Assembly (NCBI GenBank): GCA_036186865.1
Contig: AP025042.1
Span: 17,693,496 to 17,757,495 of the forward strand
DNA from: Eustoma russellianum
Taxonomy: Eukaryota; Streptophyta; Magnoliopsida; Gentianales; Gentianaceae
DNA length: 64,000 nt
Reading direction: 5' to 3'
Both the position numbers and the translations under genes were made by a program. The notes below the pieces were generated by a model. The model was not told where the DNA came from. It worked only from the letters and a program-made list of their open reading frames with translations, and searched no databases. The stretch's first letter is position 1, and each line of letters begins with the position of its first letter. Below, piece after piece: positions 58,362-64,000 of the stretch.

Positions 58362-60024
58362 AGGTTAATCTATTCCACCATCTATCAATTCCTTTTCGTT
58401 TGAGTCTAGTCATTTCAATTTCAGTTGAGTCCTTCTTCTGCCCCTCACTCTACACACCATTGTCTTGCATTTCATACAAAAAAACAAACGTCCAATTCAT
58501 TTGCTTTGAGTCCTTGCACGTTGCTGCATTTTGCTTTTCATCATTCAAGTGTCATTTGCTTTATTTCCTTTTCGCATCACAATCTGATTTTGAGTCGTTC
58601 AAACTTGAACAAATTAGGGTTTGTTGCATTTTAGGTTACATTCAGCCTTCTTTTAAATATTCCAACCATTAGCCTATATAAAGCTACCTCGGTTTCAAAT
58701 CATCTTGTTGCTACCGAAGCTTTTAGTTGGGGATGATTGTATGCATCTTGTGATTCGCATTGTGATTGATTTCATGCTTTAAGTCAAGTAGTCATACGTG
58801 TGTTTGCCTTCATGAACCATCTTCAACAACAAAACCCTAATTCTACCCCCACAACCCACGGCCCAACCAGCCCCACCCCAACCCAACCCTAACACTCACC
58901 AACCTGATCCCAAACAACCCTATTTACACCCCCAACAAAAAGCCCCAAACCCATTTTACCAAACACAATCAGAATCTAAAGACCCCAATTCATTCAAATA
59001 AGCCCCAAACCCATTTTACCAAACACAACCTGTCCTAAACCAACCAATATCCAAATTGACCACACCAATAATCAATTAACAACCCAAATAGTCCATTTAC
59101 AATGCCCATTCCATTCCCAAAACCCCATTCCGCAAATTCCCAAAACGTTCAAAAAAGCCCTAAATCAAAAACCCTAACCCTAACCCATTCGGTCTTACCC
59201 CAATTTCCCTCACTTTCCAAGGTTATTTTTGCTGCAAGTCCAAGTTACAAATTGCATTTTAAATACATTGCACTATTCTGTCCAAAAACGCAAGTGTTAA
59301 GTGTAAAACGCGTGAAATTTCAATTCTGCCCTTAGTCAAAAAAAGAGAATCTGAACCTTGCTCAATTGAAATAGCAAGGAAGAAAAAGACAAACAAAAGA
59401 ACAAGAGAAAAGAAAAAGGGCAAAACGTTTGTGCATTGCGTGGAAAATTTTTGGTACGATTTGCAAACCTTGGATACCATATTTCATTTAACCCCACATT
59501 GTCGTCTCCTATATACCTTATTCTCCATCTCCTGATCTTCTTGAACCAATCACACATTTGGTTGCTCGATTGTTGCATGATTTGAACCATTTTGTGGATA
59601 GTAAGTGCATAGAATCAAAATTAACTAAAGATTGCCCACGACAACCCTTAGTTTATCTTTGGTTCAGCCTTATACATCAACTTTGGTTGCTTATTTTCTT
59701 TGAATCTTAGTAGAAAGTTCAAGTTTGTGTACATTTCAATTTATTCTACTTTGATACTAATTGGTGCAACTTGAACGCAAAAGGGAGGACAAGTGGAGAA
59801 CATTGTGATTTGAAGAAGCATTGTCAATACACTTTCTAGATCACTTTGATCCTTCTTAACTTCAGGTTATCCAAGAACCAAAGTGGTAAGAGAGTGGAAA
59901 GAAGAAAAAACGGAGTGTTCATAGTTTGATTTGTTTTTACTAATCCCTTAACGTTTGCTTGTCTTTGTGTTAGTTCGCTTCTTTTCTTCTCTTTTTGTTT
60001 TTAATCGATCACTTTAGGTAAAAC
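58362..60024 (+). other. B4 5' leader, non-coding
   Basis: No supported gene. C-rich from 58810 to 59220 with telomere-like AACCCTAACCC (about 59170-59183) and a repeated block of about 30 bases (near 58944 and 59002). Confidence 0.75.
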
Positions 60025-61440
60025 ATGGATAGCATCACTCACTCAGCATCTAGCAAGTCAAAAGAGGCCAAAACTGTTGACAACACGCAACAAAAAATGC
60101 TGGAGATGCTTAAGAAACTCATGCATGATAATGAGGTAATTAAGCATCGCTTGGAAGACGTGGAGCGAAGCTACAAAACGAGTGATGGCCAAGGGACAAG
60201 CAGGGTCGTTCCCCTACCACAACGTAGGCGCCACCCACCAGAGGAAGTTGAAGACGACAACCTTAGACCGCCACACATTGAGGCACGAAGGTTTGTTCCC
60301 CCTACACAACCAAGAAGGTACGTCCCACGAAGGTACAACGATGATTACATTCCATATGAGCATGATGATTATGACTTTGATGACCACCCTCCCCGTGGTT
60401 ACCAAAGATGCCAAAATCCCCTTTTCCCGCAAGATAACGATTTTCTCAAAACCAAAATAAATATTCCCACGTTTTATAGTAAAAGTAATGCAGAAGAATA
60501 TTTAGAATGGGAAACCAAAGTGGATTTAATCTTTTCTTGTACCAATTATAGTGAATTACAAAAAGTGAGGTATGCTTCTATTGAGTTTTCTGGTTATGCA
60601 CTTAATTGGTGGACAAATTTGTGTCGTAATAGAACTAAGACGAGGCAACCTCCAATTGCCACTTGGGATAAAATGAAGTTTGAAATGAGACAACGTTTTA
60701 TCCCAAACAATTATGAGAGTTCTATTTTCACGAGTTTGCAAAACTTACGTCAAGGTTCCAAAAGCGTAGATGAGTATTATAAAGAGTTAGAAATTTTGTT
60801 GGAAAGGTCTAACTTGCAGGAACCTGAAGAAGCCACCAAGGCTCGTTTCTTACATGGCCTGAACAGGGAGATTGCGCAAAGGGTTGATCTTCAACCTTAT
60901 CTCGACCTCACAACCATGGTACATATGGCTGAAAAGATTGAACATCAAATGAAGGTACGTAGTTCCTCCAATTTCAATTCCACTTATCGTACTAATCAGT
61001 CTTCATCAAGGTTTTCCAACAAGCCTTCAGGAACGGGAAGTTCACGCCTTACAGGAGGCCAATCACGTGACCAAGGCGCGTCACAAAGGATGGAAAATCG
61101 TGTGTAATCCACACAAAGGAGAGATAATCACAACCAACAAAAGGCTACTACTGGAAATTCTCCTGATCCCTCAAACAGGTTTAGAGGCATTAAATGTTAT
61201 AAATGTCAAGGATGTGGTCACATAGGAAAAGAGTGTCCTAATGCAAAACGAATCATGTTAATTGAGGAGACAAACGAATATGTGTCTGAGTCCGAGCATG
61301 AAAACGAGTCTGAGCATGATAATAAAATTGAACCTAAAGAGGATCTAGGCACATTAGATGATTTTGACACTAAGGAGTTTCTTGTTGTGCATCAGGCTTT
61401 AAATGCTTATCCGAAATTAGATGATCACGAACAACATTGA
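60025..61440 (+). pseudogene. B4 gag
   Basis: 360-codon ORF from ATG (MDSITHSASSKSKEAKTVDN), with the coiled-coil-like MLEMLKKLMHDNEVIKHRLE, an Arg/Pro-rich stretch, and the complete capsid region (YLEWETKVDLIFSCTNYSEL, ALNWWTNL, SVDEYYKELEILLERSN, FLHGLNREIA). A TAA at 61105 cuts it before the zinc knuckle (CYKCQGCGHIGKEC); a TGA at 61438 follows the acidic SESEHENESEHDNK stretch. Apart from these stops it is better preserved than the minus-strand B copy. Confidence 0.9.
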
Positions 61441-63470
61441 GAAAACATTTTCCATATTCATTGCATGATAAATGGTAAAGTATGCACCATGATCATTGAT
61501 TCCGGTTCTTGTGCGAATGTGACTAGTATCGAATTGGTAAGAAAACTTAATTTGTCTATGACTAATCATCCGCGTCCTTACAAACTTGCATGGCTAAATG
61601 ATTGTGGTGAAGTTAGCGTAAGTAAACAAGTTTTGATTTCTCTTAGCATTGGTAGTTACAAAGATGATGTTTTATGTGATGTTGCACCAATGCATGCTAG
61701 TCATATCTTACTTGGTAGGCCATGGCAATTTGATCGACATGTTACATATGATGGTTATTTGAATCGTTATTCTTTCAAATTGAATGGCAAGTTGTACAAA
61801 CTGCATGCACTTCCGCCACACAAAGTCCACGAGGATCACCAACGCATGTCCAAGTCTAGAGCCGATCCTAAGGAAAAAGAAGCCGAGAGAAAATTCGTAG
61901 AGTGTATGAAAAGTGAGAACAAAAAACACGAGAGCAAGAGAAAAGAAGTAGTGCCCCTAAGTGTCAACGAGTCCAAAAAGAAGTGTGGGTATTTTGCAAA
62001 GAAAAGAGAGGTCACACGCACACTTTACAACAACCAAACTGTCCTTATCATCATCCCAAAGTCGTGTCACCTTGCCCTTGAAGAACTCCCACCAAACTTA
62101 CCTACCTCAGTTGCGTCCCTTATCCAAGAATATGAAGTTCTATTTCCCTCCGAACCACCATCTGGATTACCGCCCATTAGAGGAATAGAACACCAAATCG
62201 ACTTTGTCCCAGGAGCCGTGTTACCTAATCGCCCAGCCTATCGAGCTAACCCCAAAGAAACCAAAGAAATCCAAAGGCAAGTAGGGGAGCTCCTAGCGAG
62301 TGGACAAGTCCGAGAGAGCCTAAGCCCATCTGCCGTCCCAGTCATTTTAGTACCCAAAAAGAATGGAACGTGGAGAATGTGTACCGATTGCCGAGCCATA
62401 AACAAAATCACTGTCAAGTATAGGTACCACATACCTAGGCTAGACGATATGTTGAATATATTGCACAGATCTAAATTCTTCACCAAAATTGACCTTAAGC
62501 AAGGGTACTTCCAGGTACGCATTAGAGAAGGGGACGAATGGAAGACTGCATTCAAAACCATGTTTGGGCTCTATGAGTGGTTAGTGATGCCCTTCGGGCT
62601 CACCAACGCCCCTAGCACCTTTATGAGGCTAATGAATGAAGTCTTACGAGCGTTCATAGGACGATTTGTCGTTGTCTATTTCGATGATATCCTAATCTAT
62701 TCCCAAACCATAGAAGATCATCTTGACCACATTAGAGCCGTTTTCGAAAAGCTTAAACAAGAACAACTTTACGCCAACTTTAAGAAGTGCTCCTTTTGTT
62801 TAGAACGCATAGTTTTTCTAGGCTTTGTTATTTCGGCTGAGGGAGTAGAAATGGATGAGGACAAAGTTAGGTCAATTGTGGAGTGGCCTATACCTAAGAA
62901 TGTAGGGGAAGTTCGCAGTTTTCATGGACTAGCAAGTTTTTATAGACGCTTTGTCAAAGATTTTTCTTCCATAGCTGCACCCCTAAACGAAATTGTGAAA
63001 AAAAATGTGCCTTTTAGGTGGGAAGAGCCACAACAACTGGCATTTGATGAACTTAAACGTAGGCTGACCACTGCACCCATACTGAGGCTGCCAAATTTTG
63101 ACGAGACCTTTGAGATCGAGTGTGATGCAAGTGGAGTGTGTATAGGCGCAGTTTTAACCTAAGGTAAGAAACCCACAGCCTATTTTCGTGAGAAATTGAA
63201 AGGAGCTGCATTGAATACTCTACCTACGATAAGGAACTTTATGCCCTTGTGAGATCCCTACAAACTTGGCAACACTATCTTCAACCTAAAGAGTTTGTGA
63301 TCCACACTGACCACGAAAGCCTTAAGTATCTTAAAGGGAAAGGAAAGATGAAAAAGAGACATGCCAAATGGGTAGAGTACATAAAACAATTACCTTACGT
63401 GATTAAGTACAAACAAGGAAAGGACAATATAGTTGCTGATGCCCTCTCTAGGAGATACACGTTAGTCACT
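61441..63470 (+). pseudogene. B4 protease, reverse transcriptase and RNase H
   Basis: Long open stretch to 63162. Protease IDSGSCANVTS and HILLGRPWQFD; linker PPSGLPPIRGIEHQIDFVPG; RT with GTWRMCTDCRAINKITVKYR, KIDLKQGYFQVRIREGDEW and FGLYEWLVMPFGLTNAPSTF, with the catalytic YFDD at 62677-62688; RNase H start ECDASGVCIGAVL, then a TAA at 63160. One-base loss near 63215 shifts the frame; the last part has HTDHESLKYLKG and DNIVADALSRRY. The RT domain itself is intact. Confidence 0.93.
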
Positions 63471-64000
63471 ACATTATCCTCACACTTCTTAGGATTTGAA
63501 TCACTTAAGGAATTGTACCCCAATTACCATGACTTTGGCACCATTTTTGAGGCATCTAAAGAAGCACCATTTGGGAAATTTTACATACATGAGGGTTATC
63601 TTTTCAAAGAACAAAAATTGTGCGTTCCCCAATCATCCCTACGAGAAGCATTGACTAGAGAAGCCCATGGGGGAGGTTTAATGGGTCATTTCGGAGTGTT
63701 CAAAACCCTTGAGACTCTTAAGGAACATTTCTATTGGCCCCACATGAGAGTAGACGTCAAGAGGTTATGTGGTAGTTGCATCACTTACAAACAAGCCAAA
63801 TCCAAGTCCCAACCACATGGCCTTTACACGCCTTTACCCGTCCCTGATGCCCCTTGGATTGACATTTCCATGGACTTTGTTTTAGGACTTCCTAGGTCAC
63901 GGGGAGGACGATAGCATTTATGTTGCGGTTGATCAATTTTCAAAAATGGCACATTTCATTGCAAGTAGGAAAGTTGATGATGCCACACATGTTGCTGATT
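63471..64000 (+). pseudogene. B4 integrase, N-terminal part, cut by the window end
   Basis: HHCC region HGGGLMGHFGVFKTLETLKE with CGSCITYKQAK, in which the last zinc-binding Cys is Tyr. The DDE core start MDFVLGLPRS is followed by a frameshift near 63905; the following bases encode FSKMAHFIASRKVDDATHVA in another frame to the window edge. Confidence 0.88.

Larger units (their letters stand above)
56893..64000 (+). mobile_element. Ty3/gypsy family B element B4, 3'-truncated by the window edge
   Basis: 5' LTR, primer site, leader, gag, protease, RT, RNase H and part of integrase on the plus strand. Same family as the 11734-49377 insertion but distinctly diverged in LTR and leader. Broken by stops at 61105, 61438 and 63160 and frameshifts near 63215 and 63905. 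Confidence 0.92.

Overview
The window is plant nuclear DNA made almost entirely of LTR retrotransposons, several inserted inside one another. No host gene, tRNA, rRNA or CRISPR array is supported. Plant-type Ty3/gypsy chromoviruses and a SIRE/Maximus-like Ty1/copia element, AT-rich sequence and initiator-tRNA-Met primer sites point to a flowering plant, probably a eudicot with a large repeat-rich genome. The species cannot be named from the sequence.

Layout. (1) 1-4393: 3' part of a Ty3/gypsy family A element (A1, + strand), from the protease active site to a complete 3' LTR. (2) 4394-9350: 5' part of a second family A element (A2, - strand): gag-protease, leader and truncated 5' LTR. (3) 9351-54485: a third family A element (A3, + strand), abutting A2 head to head and split in its 5' leader by a 37.6 kb insertion. 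(4) 11734-49377: that insertion, a Ty3/gypsy family B element on the - strand with TG...CA ends and a GAAAA target duplication. Its 3' LTR was hit twice more: by a copia element on the - strand (C1, 12063-23838, duplication CTTCC) and by a + strand block (24744-41326, duplication CACAA/CAAAA). That block holds four about 3.2 kb LTRs separated by three copies of a short internal region related to C1. (5) 54486-55883: degenerate LTR and leader relics. (6) 55884-56892: integrase-chromodomain end and start of the 3' LTR of a Tekay/Del-like element. (7) 56893-64000: a second family B element (B4, + strand) inserted in that LTR and running off the window.

Families A and B look like the CRM branch of chromoviruses: no classical chromodomain is visible and the last 56-64 pol codons lie inside the 3' LTR. 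Every copy has stops, frameshifts or deletions, so none seems autonomous as written. C1 keeps the most complete polyprotein, broken by about three frameshifts and two stops.

The most unusual structure is the four-LTR, three-internal copia array. Its internal regions lack capsid core, zinc knuckle and all of pol but keep a gag-derived coiled-coil ORF. Its LTRs each carry four copies of a near-perfect palindrome. A 10-N gap and many homopolymer indels in the left half of the array mean its exact copy number should be treated with caution.
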